This document shows, piece by piece, positions 8,039 through 15,421 of a stretch of 64,000 nt of DNA. Both the position numbers and the translations under genes were made by a program. The notes beneath the pieces are model-generated. The model was not told the DNA's origin and did no database searches. It worked only from the letters and a program-made list of their open reading frames with translations. The stretch lies in IMG/VR virus record IMGVR_UViG_3300036819_000331, positions 26,588 through 90,587 of that record; one strand, 5' to 3'. Positions within the stretch are counted from its first letter, which is position 1. The number at the start of each line of letters is the position of its first letter. Source of the DNA: a virus.

Positions 8039-8890
8039 TTAAGAGGCGTTTAGCTGGCGCTGCGCCCAGACGGGCAGATTCAGCGGGACGAGCGAAATAT
8101 CCGGATAGCCGGGATATTCGTTGCTCTTCCTGCATTCGGCGTAGGTGGTAAGGTTCTTCAGGTATTCGATGCGACCCAGCTTGAGGAAGTCCGGCTGGGA
8201 GACATACACGCAGGCGCAGTACGGCGGTTCCTTCTCGACGGCGACGAAAGCGAAGCCCACGGGCTCGCGTCCGAACACCTGCCGATACGCCTCCATGTAG
8301 AAGGCGGCCTGCACGTGATACCGGTGGTCGATGGCGAGCTTCTCGAAGATCTCGGGCTTGGCGCAGCGGGTCGATTTTAGATCCACAATCAGGCCGTCCT
8401 CGCGCAGCCAATCGAAGCGCGCGCGGCAGTCCATGCCGGTTTCGACATCGTTCCAAAGCGCCGTGACTTCTGCCCGTCCCTTATCCCGCTGCAGGATGAA
8501 CCGCGCGGCCGCGTGGTCCTCGACGGATTTGGCCATCGCATTCGCCATTTCCATCTGATCTGCGCTGAGTATGGCCTTTCCGCGGTGGATGATGCGGAAC
8601 TCCTCTTTCTGATCCTCGATCGAGCGACCACACTCCTTTTTGGTCGGCCAGGAGTCGGGCAGTTTGACGATCTCCGTCTCGACCTTTTCCGGCTCCAGAA
8701 TCATCGTATGAAACGCGCTGCCGAACACGAGCGCAGGCGTTTCATCGGTCGGATTCTCCATGAACCATTTGAAATGTGCCGGGCTTTGGGCAATTCTGTC
8801 CAAGCCGCTCTTGCTGACAAACTGCTGTTTCATCTCCGTGGAGTGATACAGCTCGTTGGGCATGTCGTAGATAAGACGGGGGAGAATCAT
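8039..8890 (-). CDS. RecE-like PD-(D/E)XK exonuclease (DUF3799 type)
   Basis: 283 residues. An early GSAFHTMILEP motif supplies the usual His. The catalytic set reads Glu141 (AEVT), Asp160 (RARFDWL) and Asp170-x-Lys172 (IVDLKST), the RecB/RecE arrangement. A QAAFYMEAYR helix follows. The length equals the nuclease domain only, without the long N-terminal region of E. coli RecE. It would resect 5' ends and load the adjacent RecT-like protein. The stop of the next upstream gene overlaps its start. Confidence 0.88.
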   Translation of the reverse strand: MILPRLIYDMPNELYHSTEMKQQFVSKSGLDRIAQSPAHFKWFMENPTDETPALVFGSAFHTMILEPEKVETEIVKLPDSWPTKKECGRSIEDQKEEFRIIHRGKAILSADQMEMANAMAKSVEDHAAARFILQRDKGRAEVTALWNDVETGMDCRARFDWLREDGLIVDLKSTRCAKPEIFEKLAIDHRYHVQAAFYMEAYRQVFGREPVGFAFVAVEKEPPYCACVYVSQPDFLKLGRIEYLKNLTTYAECRKSNEYPGYPDISLVPLNLPVWAQRQLNAS

Positions 8891-9096
8891 AGCAGGGGTT
8901 CCTGAGGGATGAGGGTGTTGTTTCCGCCTTCGTAGATTACTTTAAACATGGCCACGCGAATTACATTGGAACGGCCAGCGAGATCCCCCATGCGCGCGCG
9001 TGCGGCATCCAGAGTAAGAAGCGGGCCTTCCATGACAAGCGGCCCTTCTTCCTTCCACTCGGCCATGACGCCGTATTTTTTGGGTTCGTCGTTCAT
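8887..9096 (-). CDS. Hypothetical early protein, 69 residues
   Basis: Short alpha/beta protein (KYGVMAEWKEEGPLVMEGPLLTLDAARARMGDLAGR) coupled by 4-base overlaps to both neighbours. The TLDAARARM stretch resembles small phage proteins that bind nothing known. The assignment rests on operon continuity. Confidence 0.65.
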   Translation of the reverse strand: MNDEPKKYGVMAEWKEEGPLVMEGPLLTLDAARARMGDLAGRSNVIRVAMFKVIYEGGNNTLIPQEPLL

Positions 9097-9407
9097 GGCG
9101 CTCTCCGACCAAAGATCCCGGTCAAATGCACAAGCCCCAGCCTCATCCGCAGGGCAAACCGCCTGCGCGCTAGCTTCGCGTCTATCGCGTCGAGCCGTTC
9201 CATCAGATCCGCATCCGCGATGTCATCCCCGAGGATTTCGAGCTGCATCACCGCGCGTTCGAGCGATTGCAGAGCAATGGTCTTGCGCTGCTCCACCGTC
9301 ACGTCATGACGCAGTGACACGACGCGCTCATGCCTGATCCGCTCGGCGCGCACCTCAGCGGCGCACTCGTCGAAGCCGGTCCAGAAATCGCTTAGCAAGT
9401 CCTTCAT
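9093..9407 (-). CDS. Hypothetical helical early protein
   Basis: 104 residues, almost all helical and charged (ECAAEVRAERIRHERVVSL, ERLDAIDAKLARRRFALRM). It is coupled by ATGA to the XRE gene upstream and to the gene downstream. The family is not recognised. Confidence 0.65.
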   Translation of the reverse strand: MKDLLSDFWTGFDECAAEVRAERIRHERVVSLRHDVTVEQRKTIALQSLERAVMQLEILGDDIADADLMERLDAIDAKLARRRFALRMRLGLVHLTGIFGRRAP

Positions 9408-9790
9408 ACCCCCTCCTCGCCCGCGAGGGCCTTGGCAAGATTACGGATTGCGCCGCGCATTGCAGGGGAAAGCCTTGCCAGAATACGGACGGTCTCAAGG
9501 CGCATGCGCTCGCTCATGTCGGTGGCGGGTTTTTCCGGCGCAGGAGCATCATCGGCGCAGGCTTCGTTAATGAGTTGCTGGCACGTCGTACCGAGTTCCG
9601 AAGCAATCTTTACGAGGGTTTCCACGGATATCCTGTTGATTCCCCTTTCGTATTTCTGCTGTTGCTGAAATGTCACACCCAGCTTGTCGCCAACGGCCTG
9701 CTGCGAGAGGCCAGCCGCGACACGTCGCGCGCGCACGGCAGCACCGAGCCGTTTATTGAAGGGGGTGGGGTCGGAAGTGGTCATAGTCAT
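9404..9790 (-). CDS. XRE-family transcriptional regulator
   Basis: 128 residues. A helix-turn-helix at about 13-65 reads RLGAAVRARRVAAGLSQQAVGDKLGVTFQQ then KYERGINRIS, matching the classic Xre/Cro fold including the QQKYERG recognition region. The C-terminal half is helical and may oligomerise. The ATG at 9790 overlaps the upstream stop (ATGA). It is distinct from the immunity repressor at 13.8 kb. A second regulator within the early operon may control late steps or its own operon. Confidence 0.8.
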   Translation of the reverse strand: MTMTTSDPTPFNKRLGAAVRARRVAAGLSQQAVGDKLGVTFQQQQKYERGINRISVETLVKIASELGTTCQQLINEACADDAPAPEKPATDMSERMRLETVRILARLSPAMRGAIRNLAKALAGEEGV

Positions 9791-10026
9791 TCTCCATGGC
9801 TGTCGGGTTGGCGGGATTCGTAGTCGATGGGCTTTATGCAATCGTCGAGCTTTGCGCCTTCTACGAGCGGGGCCACGATCTTCATGCGCCTAGGCTTGCT
9901 CGCCATGTAGCGTTCACCGGTGCTGACGATCTCGCGCTGCTCCCACTCGCGCCAGCAATCGGGGCAACGACCGTTCTCATCGAGCGGAGCATGGGGGCAC
10001 ATCGGGCATGTGGCGGGTTCCGTCAT
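9787..10026 (-). CDS. Small zinc-ribbon protein
   Basis: 79 residues. The N-terminus has CPMC and CPDC spaced 10-12 residues apart, a zinc-ribbon. A short basic stretch (MASKPRRMK) and an acidic end follow. The start was chosen at the ATG 10026 just before the Cys motif; its ATGA overlap with the neighbour supports this. Function unknown. Confidence 0.65.
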   Translation of the reverse strand: MTEPATCPMCPHAPLDENGRCPDCWREWEQREIVSTGERYMASKPRRMKIVAPLVEGAKLDDCIKPIDYESRQPDSHGE

Positions 10027-10157
10027 ATGCTCTTCCCTCCAGACTTGACCACCAGCACCGCAACCGCTGGCATAGCCACGAGGAAGCTGATGGTTGCTCC
10101 CGCGAGGAATGCAATGGCGTGGTCGGCGCGGGCGGGATCTTTGTGGTCGGGCATCAT
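10023..10157 (-). CDS. Single-span membrane miniprotein, 44 residues
   Basis: One hydrophobic helix (AIAFLAGATISFLVAMPAVAVLVV) after a charged N-terminus, ending KSGGKSI. The start ATG overlaps the upstream stop. It is one of four consecutive membrane miniproteins in this stretch. Confidence 0.6.
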   Translation of the reverse strand: MMPDHKDPARADHAIAFLAGATISFLVAMPAVAVLVVKSGGKSI

Positions 10158-10339
10158 GGCTTGCGCCTCCGTAATCCCAGAATTCGTAGAATCCATCCCG
10201 CATAGACCAGTGGCCAAAGGAACAGGATTCCGATCAACGTTTCTGCATCCTCTATCTGGGCCGGGACTGCGCGTGCAGCCGCCGACATAGTAGCCAGAGA
10301 GCCGCAGGCCCACAGCAGAATAATCAGTGAAATGCTCAT
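10154..10339 (-). CDS. Small membrane protein, 61 residues
   Basis: Two hydrophobic segments (MSISLIILLWACGSLATM and LIGILFLWPLVYAGWILRILGL) and a basic end RRRKP. It overlaps both neighbours by 4 bases. Unknown function. Confidence 0.6.
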   Translation of the reverse strand: MSISLIILLWACGSLATMSAAARAVPAQIEDAETLIGILFLWPLVYAGWILRILGLRRRKP

Positions 10340-10524
10340 ACCCGCTGCGCCCCCTTACACTGATTTCTCCACCAGGCCGCGAACCCCCCGACATAAACCA
10401 CCGCGGTCCACCATGGCGATATGCCGATCTGATTGCAGAGCTTCGTCATCTCAATGAAGATGGCGAACGCGAGGGCGATGGAGCCGTTCACGAGGGCGAG
10501 GATTTTCATTGCATCGCGGATCAT
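10336..10524 (-). CDS. Small membrane protein, 62 residues
   Basis: Starts MIRDAMKILALVNGSIALAFAIFIEM with one clear hydrophobic helix, then a second weaker one (WTAVVYVGGFAAWW). It is coupled by 4-base overlaps. A member of the membrane-miniprotein run. Confidence 0.6.
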   Translation of the reverse strand: MIRDAMKILALVNGSIALAFAIFIEMTKLCNQIGISPWWTAVVYVGGFAAWWRNQCKGAQRV

Positions 10525-10670
10525 GATTGCCCCCAACCCAAAGCCAAGCCAATAAACACGAACGCGGCGATGCCCGTGAAGAGAGCCGCGGTCCCGAGAA
10601 GGCCCTGCGCCAGCTCGCGCCACGAAGGCGGCTCGGATAGGTCGAGTAAATATTGGATGGCGTTACGCAT
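10521..10670 (-). CDS. Small membrane protein, 49 residues
   Basis: MRNAIQYLLDLSEPPSWRELAQ followed by a hydrophobic helix (GLLGTAALFTGIAAFVFIGLALGW). It overlaps the upstream Cys-rich gene by 8 bases and the downstream gene by 4. Confidence 0.55.
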   Translation of the reverse strand: MRNAIQYLLDLSEPPSWRELAQGLLGTAALFTGIAAFVFIGLALGWGQS

Positions 10671-10836
10671 AAGGCTTCTCCTCTTCAAAGTCGGTGTGCT
10701 CCAAGTCATCGAAGGGCATAAGCGCCCGTTCCCCGTTACCGCACCAGTTGCACGGTCCTGAGCAGGTGCCGGTGACGTTCCCGGGCCACGGCGTCCCGGC
10801 GTCGGCGCTGCATTCGCGGCAAATATCAGCCAGCAT
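10663..10836 (-). CDS. Small Cys-rich protein, 57 residues
   Basis: It contains CREC and a CSGPCNWCGNG cluster, a likely zinc site. The acidic end is FDDLEHTDFEEEKPYA. The start ATG at 10836 is inferred from the position of the Cys motif; an ATG at 10857 is also in frame. Function unknown. Confidence 0.55.
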   Translation of the reverse strand: MLADICRECSADAGTPWPGNVTGTCSGPCNWCGNGERALMPFDDLEHTDFEEEKPYA

Positions 10837-11113
10837 GGGCGGCCTCCTTCTCGGCAATTTGAAACGTCATCCCGATCCGGTTGATGTGGGCAACGATGCG
10901 CTGAGCGCCTTCACCGGAAAGCACCGACGGCATTCCTTCGGTCCGCAGCGCGCGCTCCAGGCCGGTGAGGAATCCCCGCTGGAACTTCGGGTCTTTGAAA
11001 TCCTCGGTCATCTGCCCAATCAGCCGCGTCATGTCGCCGCCGACCTGGATCTCCAGCAGCGCGTCATGCAGGGCCTCGACGATGCGCAGCAGTTTTGCGG
11101 TTTCGAGGCTCAT
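10826..11113 (-). CDS. Hypothetical helical protein, 95 residues
   Basis: Helical protein (ETAKLLRIVEALHDALLEIQVGGDMTRLIGQM) with a middle segment FKDPKFQRGFLTGLERALR. The ATG at 11113 overlaps the upstream stop as ATGA. No family recognised. Confidence 0.6.
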   Translation of the reverse strand: MSLETAKLLRIVEALHDALLEIQVGGDMTRLIGQMTEDFKDPKFQRGFLTGLERALRTEGMPSVLSGEGAQRIVAHINRIGMTFQIAEKEAAHAG

Positions 11114-11346
11114 GCGGCGGCTCCCCTGATGAAGGTTGCGGCGATTCGGCGGATTTCGCACCAGTCGTGGCCGGGGTCGGTCTTTTCGCCGAGCTTGATG
11201 TAAGGTTCGAGACCCGCAGGCTCGACGCCTTTATCGGACATGACCATGAAAAAACAGGACACGTCATGGGACGCGGTGGTGGCGCCGCTCGTGAATTCCG
11301 CGCGGTACGTTTCTTTGGTGGACCGGATGCGTTTGAGGTATTTCAT
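11110..11346 (-). CDS. Hypothetical protein, 78 residues
   Basis: Starts MKYLKRIRSTKETYRAEFTSG. It appears beta-strand rich, with KLGEKTDPGHDWCEIRRIAATFI at the end. Coupled to its downstream neighbour by ATGA and separated from the upstream gene by only 3 bases. Unknown function. Confidence 0.6.
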   Translation of the reverse strand: MKYLKRIRSTKETYRAEFTSGATTASHDVSCFFMVMSDKGVEPAGLEPYIKLGEKTDPGHDWCEIRRIAATFIRGAAA

Positions 11347-11349
11347 GCG

Positions 11350-11556
11350 TCAGGCCCTCCCTTCCGGTGGGGTGAAGCTGCTCCATTCGCGATGCCCGGC
11401 GATGGCCTTGCCGTCCACTCCCGCGCGCGCAGCTACGCGGGCGAGGCTTTCCATGATTTCCGGGGTTTCATCGGCGAGGCTGTGCGTGTGCTCCTGCAGG
11501 GCGTGATGCGAGGGGCGGTTTAGCCAGGCGTGGAGGAGATGGGTGAGGGACTGCAT
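11350..11556 (-). CDS. Hypothetical protein, 68 residues
   Basis: His-rich N-terminal half (LTHLLHAWLNRPSHHALQEHTHS) and a helical C-terminal half. GGAG lies 8 bases upstream of the ATG. No recognised domain. Confidence 0.55.
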   Translation of the reverse strand: MQSLTHLLHAWLNRPSHHALQEHTHSLADETPEIMESLARVAARAGVDGKAIAGHREWSSFTPPEGRA

Positions 11557-11574
11557 GGGAACTGCTCCTGCGGG

Positions 11575-12924
11575 TTAATACTGGATGCGGATGTGGGGGA
11601 TCTCGCCTTTGGCGATGGCCTCGACAATACGTCGGGCGAGCGCCTCTTCGGCAACTTCGGCAAACTCATCTTCGCCGCTGACGATTACGGCTCTCAGGAG
11701 GCCGTCAACGACCTCTCCGTTGATCTTTGCGCGGTGTTTCTCGTTAGCCTCGCGTTTGGCTGCGGCTTCAGCCTCCGCCCGCTTTTCAGCCGCAATCCGG
11801 TCGCGTTCGCGCTTCGCCGCGGCTTCCTCGGCTGCTTTCTGGGCAGTTGCCGCCTTCTCCGCCGCGATTCGCGCGTTCTCTTTGGCCTCTGCCTGCGCCG
11901 CAACCCGGTCTTTCTCTGCCTGCGCAGCCCGTGCTTCAGCCTCTTCCTTCTCACGCTTCGCCTTGGCCTCGCGCGCCGCGCCTTCATCGGCCTCGCGTTT
12001 TGCCTTGGCTTCGGCGGCATCCTTCTCGCGCTGAAGGCGCTGACGTTCTGCTTCAGCCTTGGCCTTTTCCGCGGCCACGCGGGCGGCTTCGTTTTCTGCG
12101 GCCTTTCGCGCTTCTTCCTCAGCCAGGAAGCGAGCCTGTTCCGCGGCAGCCCGGGCAATCTTTTCCTCGTGCTCGCGCTGCTTGCGTTCCTCTTCCTCTT
12201 TCCGGAGGCGGGCAAGCTCGGCCTGCTCGGCATCGTCCTTCTGGCGTTTGACGACGGCTGCGGCTATGCTGTCGGTGGCCTGCTCAAGCACCAGCTTTGC
12301 TTTGGCGGAAAACTCTTGCCAGTCAGTCTTGTCCTCCAACATCTCCCGGAGCCGCCGGTTTATCTGCTCGATGGGAGCAGTCTGCCAGTGGACGGCTACA
12401 TCCGCGACATATTGGGCAATCTGAGCGAGGCGAGCCTCATGGGCCGCGACGCGGTCCTTTTCCCGGTTTTCCCAGTCGGTCAGGGGTTGCCGGATTTCCT
12501 TCTGCAGGGCCTCCAGCCGCTCCCATGCGCGGGCACGCTCAAGGTCAACCTTCTTCGCCTGGTCTTTCCAACCGGCAACGAGGTCCTTCCCTGCCTTGTC
12601 GAGGGCGGTCTTGGATTTCGCGATCTTATAGGCAAGCGAGGCAAGATCATCGCGGCCCTTGGCCGTGGAAATATCGACGGCGATGGAGCGGGTTTCCTTC
12701 TCTATGCGGTCGAGAATGGGGTCGAGGCCGTTGGCCGTGAAGATCTGTACGGGGTTGATGGCCTTCGATACGACCAGTTCGAGGCCGCTCAGGGCGTGAG
12801 CCCGCGCTTCGGACCTGTCCTCGGCTTCTGCCATGGCGCGAGACTCTGCGCCCTCGCGTGAGCGGCCTGCGCTTTCGATTGCGTCCATCGTGGCATCGTC
12901 GGAAGAGTGAGCAAGCTTAGACAT
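11575..12924 (-). CDS. Long coiled-coil phage protein
   Basis: 449 residues. Residues 45-200 (GLELVVSKAINPVQIFTANGLDPILDRIEKETRSI and the following DISTAKGRDDLASLAYKIAKSKTALDKAG) resemble a protein commonly found just before phage recombination genes and annotated as coil-containing. Residues 200-400 are a continuous charged coiled coil rich in Ala, Glu, Lys and Arg. The C-terminus (VVDGLLRAVIVSGEDEFAEVAEEALARRIVEAIAKGEIPHIRIQY) looks like a small folded domain. The ATG at 12924 overlaps the upstream gene by 8 bases. Possible link to DNA handling; not established. Confidence 0.75.
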   Translation of the reverse strand: MSKLAHSSDDATMDAIESAGRSREGAESRAMAEAEDRSEARAHALSGLELVVSKAINPVQIFTANGLDPILDRIEKETRSIAVDISTAKGRDDLASLAYKIAKSKTALDKAGKDLVAGWKDQAKKVDLERARAWERLEALQKEIRQPLTDWENREKDRVAAHEARLAQIAQYVADVAVHWQTAPIEQINRRLREMLEDKTDWQEFSAKAKLVLEQATDSIAAAVVKRQKDDAEQAELARLRKEEEERKQREHEEKIARAAAEQARFLAEEEARKAAENEAARVAAEKAKAEAERQRLQREKDAAEAKAKREADEGAAREAKAKREKEEAEARAAQAEKDRVAAQAEAKENARIAAEKAATAQKAAEEAAAKRERDRIAAEKRAEAEAAAKREANEKHRAKINGEVVDGLLRAVIVSGEDEFAEVAEEALARRIVEAIAKGEIPHIRIQY

Positions 12925-13183
12925 AGGCGAGCCTTTCTGATTTAAGTTCGTCAATCTTGGCGTCCGTCGCCTCATCACTGGCCACATTCTCGTGGTACTC
13001 CTCGGAGAATTCCGCAGTGAGGTCGATCTTGTTGGCATCCGTGACGGCAACCGTGAATGCGTAGGTGCTCGCATACTGTTCCGCCGCATCCGCAGCCTCC
13101 GCACGGTCGGTATGCACCCTGTCGTGGGCTTCGGGGCCGAAGAACCCGTTGTGGATGTTGATATAGAGGGTGGTATTTTTCAT
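12917..13183 (-). CDS. Hypothetical early protein, 88 residues
   Basis: Begins MKNTTLYINIHNGFFGPEAHDRVHTDRAEAADAAEQYA, with an early strand then a helix and an acidic C-terminal half. A GGGGG stretch precedes the ATG at 13183. No recognised family. Confidence 0.6.
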   Translation of the reverse strand: MKNTTLYINIHNGFFGPEAHDRVHTDRAEAADAAEQYASTYAFTVAVTDANKIDLTAEFSEEYHENVASDEATDAKIDELKSERLAYV

Positions 13184-13193
13184 GATGTTCCCC

Positions 13194-13445
13194 CTACTTC
13201 CCGCGAGAGTCTAAAGCGTCCCAGACAGAATGGGACTTCGCCTGCGCCAGCTGCGTCTCCGCCTCCCTGCGGCGGGTGCGGTGCAGCTCGGGGTGCATCT
13301 GCTTGGCGAAGTGCGTGTAGGCGTTGAAGGCCTCCTCGTCAACGCTGGCGATGCCGTCATCGATGCCTTTCAGATAGAGAGAACTGCCGCCTACTGCCAT
13401 GAGGCAGAGGGCGATTAGGGAGAGTTTGGCTTTGAGATAGTTCAT
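13194..13445 (-). CDS. Small exported or membrane-anchored protein, first gene of the leftward operon
   Basis: 83 residues. An N-terminal hydrophobic segment (KAKLSLIALCLMAVGGSSLYL) acts as signal anchor; the rest is hydrophilic (DEEAFNAYTHFAKQMHPELHRTRRREAETQLAQAK). It is the first gene after the leftward promoter, with the predicted start of transcription about 24 bases before its ATG. Early expression suggests a host-takeover or exclusion role, but nothing shows it. Confidence 0.6.
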   Translation of the reverse strand: MNYLKAKLSLIALCLMAVGGSSLYLKGIDDGIASVDEEAFNAYTHFAKQMHPELHRTRRREAETQLAQAKSHSVWDALDSRGK

Positions 13446-13475
13446 GGTGGGCCTCACTGGTAAGTTGTGAGGCAC

Positions 13476-13528
13476 AATGTTGCACATTCTGAAACATCGC
13501 GCAATCAGAAAGTTTCATAAAATGAAAC
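13476..13528 (-). promoter_or_regulatory. Leftward early promoter with two repressor operators
   Basis: On the minus strand a -35 TTGCGC (13504-13499) and -10 AACATT (13481-13476) are 17 bases apart. Two copies of a 17-bp inverted repeat overlap or flank it: GTTGCA-CATTC-TGAAAC at 13479-13495 (covering the -10) and a perfect palindrome GTTTCA-TAAAA-TGAAAC at 13512-13528. The same motif occurs three times beside cro. The arrangement mirrors lambda pL/OL. Promoter strength and protein binding are inferred. Confidence 0.75.
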
Positions 13529-13630
13529 ATCCAAGTAACCCAAAGACTTACTCGGGTGGTCTTGTTGGCAGGCAATGAGATTGAGGGCGAATAAGTGCCG
13601 ATCAGAAGGGCAAGGAGCGCATGGAGGGCG

Positions 13631-13780
13631 CTATGCGTCGTTGTCGTCGGAGGGCACCATGTTGGCCTGCCGATTCCACTCGATCAGAATCGTGAGCATA
13701 GTGACGAACAGAAGGTAAAGTACAAACGCGCCCAGGAGGCTGGCGGCGGCGAACTTCACGATTGCGGCAAGGAACGCCAT
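13631..13780 (-). CDS. Small membrane protein downstream of the repressor
   Basis: 49 residues, MAFLAAIVKFAAASLLGAFV continuing into a long hydrophobic helix (LYLLFVTMLTILI), then EWNRQANMVPSDDNDA. Its ATG lies 2 bases after the repressor stop, so it would be translated with the repressor and expressed in the lysogen. That placement is typical for exclusion or immunity-accessory proteins; the function itself is inference. Confidence 0.55.
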   Translation of the reverse strand: MAFLAAIVKFAAASLLGAFVLYLLFVTMLTILIEWNRQANMVPSDDNDA

Positions 13781-13782
13781 GA

Positions 13783-14430
13783 CTATGACCGACTTCTTAC
13801 AAATGGCTTAATAAAGATCACTGGAGCACACCACGCCAGCTCGACGTCGGTTATAGTGTCCATGTTATAGCTCTGCAAGTCGAATCTGCCGTGGGTCTGC
13901 CCCTTGCGGACCATCTTCAGAAGCGTGCGGCCGTCCCTCATCTGCACAACGCAAAGGCTGGCCAAGCAGTGGTCCGGCGCTCCGCCGTCATATCGCTGCG
14001 CATAGTAGACGACGGTCCCCTCGGGCATGAACGGGAGCATCGAATTGCCTTTCACCCGGAGGGCCACGATGCCGGTTGAAAAGATGCCGGGCGGCGCTTC
14101 CACCCACTCGCAGTTGATGTATTCCTCATCGGCGGGATCAATCACCTTCGGCATAAGGGGCAGATCGTCCAGCGGGTAAACCTCGCCGCCAGCGCCGACC
14201 TCCCCGACGATTGGGATTCGCAAATCGTTCAGCAGCTCCGAAGGAGTCCAGCCGAATTTTCCGCCAAGCTTGCGCATCCATTCCTCATTCATTCCAATCT
14301 TGCCCGCTTCGAGTTTGGAAATATGCCCACGGTTCGTATTGGTTGCGTCGGCAATATCCTGCTGGGTCAAGCCCAGCGCAGTTCTCAGATGCAGCAAGTT
14401 GTTTGTATAAGGCCCTCTTGTCTTTGCCAT
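13783..14430 (-). CDS. CI-type phage repressor (HTH plus S24 peptidase)
   Basis: 215 residues. The Xre HTH at about 8-62 reads LRTALGLTQQDIADATNTNRGHISKLEAGKIGMN. A self-cleavage site is likely at the Ala-Gly in GEVGAGGEVYPL. The S24 serine is in KGNSMLPFMPEG and the catalytic lysine in GRTLLKMVRKG. The protein should bind the GTTKCA-N5-TGAAAC operators on both sides of its gene, holding the prophage silent and responding to RecA-stimulated cleavage. The ATG at 14430 was chosen because the HTH starts soon after. A TAATAAT -10 on the minus strand (14464-14458) is a plausible maintenance promoter. Confidence 0.92.
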   Translation of the reverse strand: MAKTRGPYTNNLLHLRTALGLTQQDIADATNTNRGHISKLEAGKIGMNEEWMRKLGGKFGWTPSELLNDLRIPIVGEVGAGGEVYPLDDLPLMPKVIDPADEEYINCEWVEAPPGIFSTGIVALRVKGNSMLPFMPEGTVVYYAQRYDGGAPDHCLASLCVVQMRDGRTLLKMVRKGQTHGRFDLQSYNMDTITDVELAWCAPVIFIKPFVRSRS

Positions 14431-14440
14431 GCGCGGCAAG

Positions 14441-14514
14441 GTTTCACTTTCCGCAACATTATTACAGTGCATAGATTGAAACATTTTCTTGACTGAGGTT
14501 GCAAATTATGAAAC
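14441..14514. promoter_or_regulatory. Three repressor operators between repressor and cro
   Basis: Three copies of the immunity operator: GTTTCA-CTTTC-CGCAAC at 14441-14457, AGTGCA-TAGAT-TGAAAC at 14466-14482, and GTTGCA-AATTA-TGAAAC at 14498-14514. Centres are 25 and 32 bases apart. The middle copy is weakest (two half-site mismatches). The third lies in the spacer of the rightward promoter. This matches the three-site right operator of lambdoid phages, with two sites at the left promoter. Confidence 0.75.
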
Positions 14515-14517
14515 ATC
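14489..14517 (+). promoter_or_regulatory. Rightward early promoter
   Basis: -35 TTGACT at 14489-14494 and -10 AACATC at 14512-14517 with a 17-base spacer that contains an operator. Transcription would begin at about 14524, at or one base before the cro ATG, and no Shine-Dalgarno precedes cro. A leaderless cro message is therefore likely. Confidence 0.6.
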
Positions 14518-14524
14518 AATACCC

Positions 14525-14755
14525 ATGAAGCTGAGAACTTGGATGGACGAGCGAAAGAAGACGCAGGCGGACCTTGCGGAAGCCATCGGCCGCAACAAAA
14601 CGCGTGCAAATCGAATCTACAATGGCGCCATACCGAATGAACAGGAAATGCCCATGATCGAAGCTTGGACGCAAGGGCTCGTCCAGCCGAATGATTTCTT
14701 TGCGCGCGTCGTTCCAGAAAGTGCTGTCGGCGGGGTGGGTCATTGCAATGCCTAA
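14525..14755 (+). CDS. Cro-like regulator
   Basis: 76 residues. The HTH is MDERKKTQADLAEAIGRNKTRANRIYNGA, with helix 2-3 pattern ADLAEAIGRNKTRANRI. Divergent from the repressor with operators between them, which defines its role as the lytic-side antagonist. The start ATG at 14525 coincides with the predicted transcription start; there is no ribosome-binding site. The 75 bases after it contain an imperfect hairpin (GTTAAG...CTTAAC, 14762-14787) but no U-tract. Confidence 0.85.
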   Translation: MKLRTWMDERKKTQADLAEAIGRNKTRANRIYNGAIPNEQEMPMIEAWTQGLVQPNDFFARVVPESAVGGVGHCNA

Positions 14756-14830
14756 TAAATGGTTAAGTAGAGGGTTTGTCTCTTAACGAACGTCCCAAAA
14801 TGGTGCAACAAAAAAAAGTGTGAAGGTTTT

Positions 14831-15421
14831 ATGACGGGCGGCTTAGAAGAATTCCAAACGAGAGCGACAATTCGACGCCATAAGAAGCCGCCCTTGGTTA
14901 TCCGGCAAGTGACACAATGGAACCAGCGCTTCGGAGTCGTATATTTCCTGCGCGAATCCTCAATCGGTCTGATAAAGATCGGCTTCACCAGCGGTGATCC
15001 ACAAAAGAGGCTGGTGAACGTCGCCAACGCTCTGAAGGCAACGGTTAAATGGGTAGGCTATTTCCGCGCGCAGGCCGTCGAAGAGATCGCCGCGCATCAG
15101 CGGTTTCGCCATCTTCATGTTCGCAACGAGTGGTTTCGTCCCGAGGCAGAATTGCTGAAGTGGATGGAAGAAATGAGCCCGATATTTGATGAGGCGTCCG
15201 CGCTGGATGAGCTTTTTGATCTCGCTCTGATTGCCCGTGTGAAAGCCATCACGGCGCGTCAACATCAAGGCAGAATCGATTTTCACGGCCTCATGCGGAA
15301 CGTCGATTACCTCGACTTTATTTTCTGGCTGTGTCGGCGACGAATACCCTCTGCGGAACTTCTGAATGAGGTGCGCGCGACACTTCGGAAACTGGACTCC
15401 CAGGAAAGGGCCGCCGCATGA
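14831..15421 (+). CDS. GIY-YIG / T5orf172-type protein
   Basis: 196 residues. Residues 35-110 hold the T5orf172 version of the GIY-YIG fold: VVYFLRESSIGLIKIGFTSGDPQKRLVNVANA, then KWVGYFRAQAVEEIAAHQRFRHLHVRNEWFRP, where the His/Arg pair and EWF motif are typical. Such domains occur in phage early proteins, sometimes as nucleases and sometimes of unknown role. Acceptable Shine-Dalgarno GAAGG lies before the ATG. Its last codons overlap the gapR-like start. Whether it cuts DNA is unknown. Confidence 0.8.
   Translation: MTGGLEEFQTRATIRRHKKPPLVIRQVTQWNQRFGVVYFLRESSIGLIKIGFTSGDPQKRLVNVANALKATVKWVGYFRAQAVEEIAAHQRFRHLHVRNEWFRPEAELLKWMEEMSPIFDEASALDELFDLALIARVKAITARQHQGRIDFHGLMRNVDYLDFIFWLCRRRIPSAELLNEVRATLRKLDSQERAAA

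Noticed and set aside
11530-12861. A 443-codon open frame on the plus strand with Leu/Phe-rich sequence that looks membrane-like
   Set aside because: It is the complement of the Ala/Glu/Lys coiled-coil gene; antisense of such codons gives Phe and Leu, so the hydrophobic look is an artefact.
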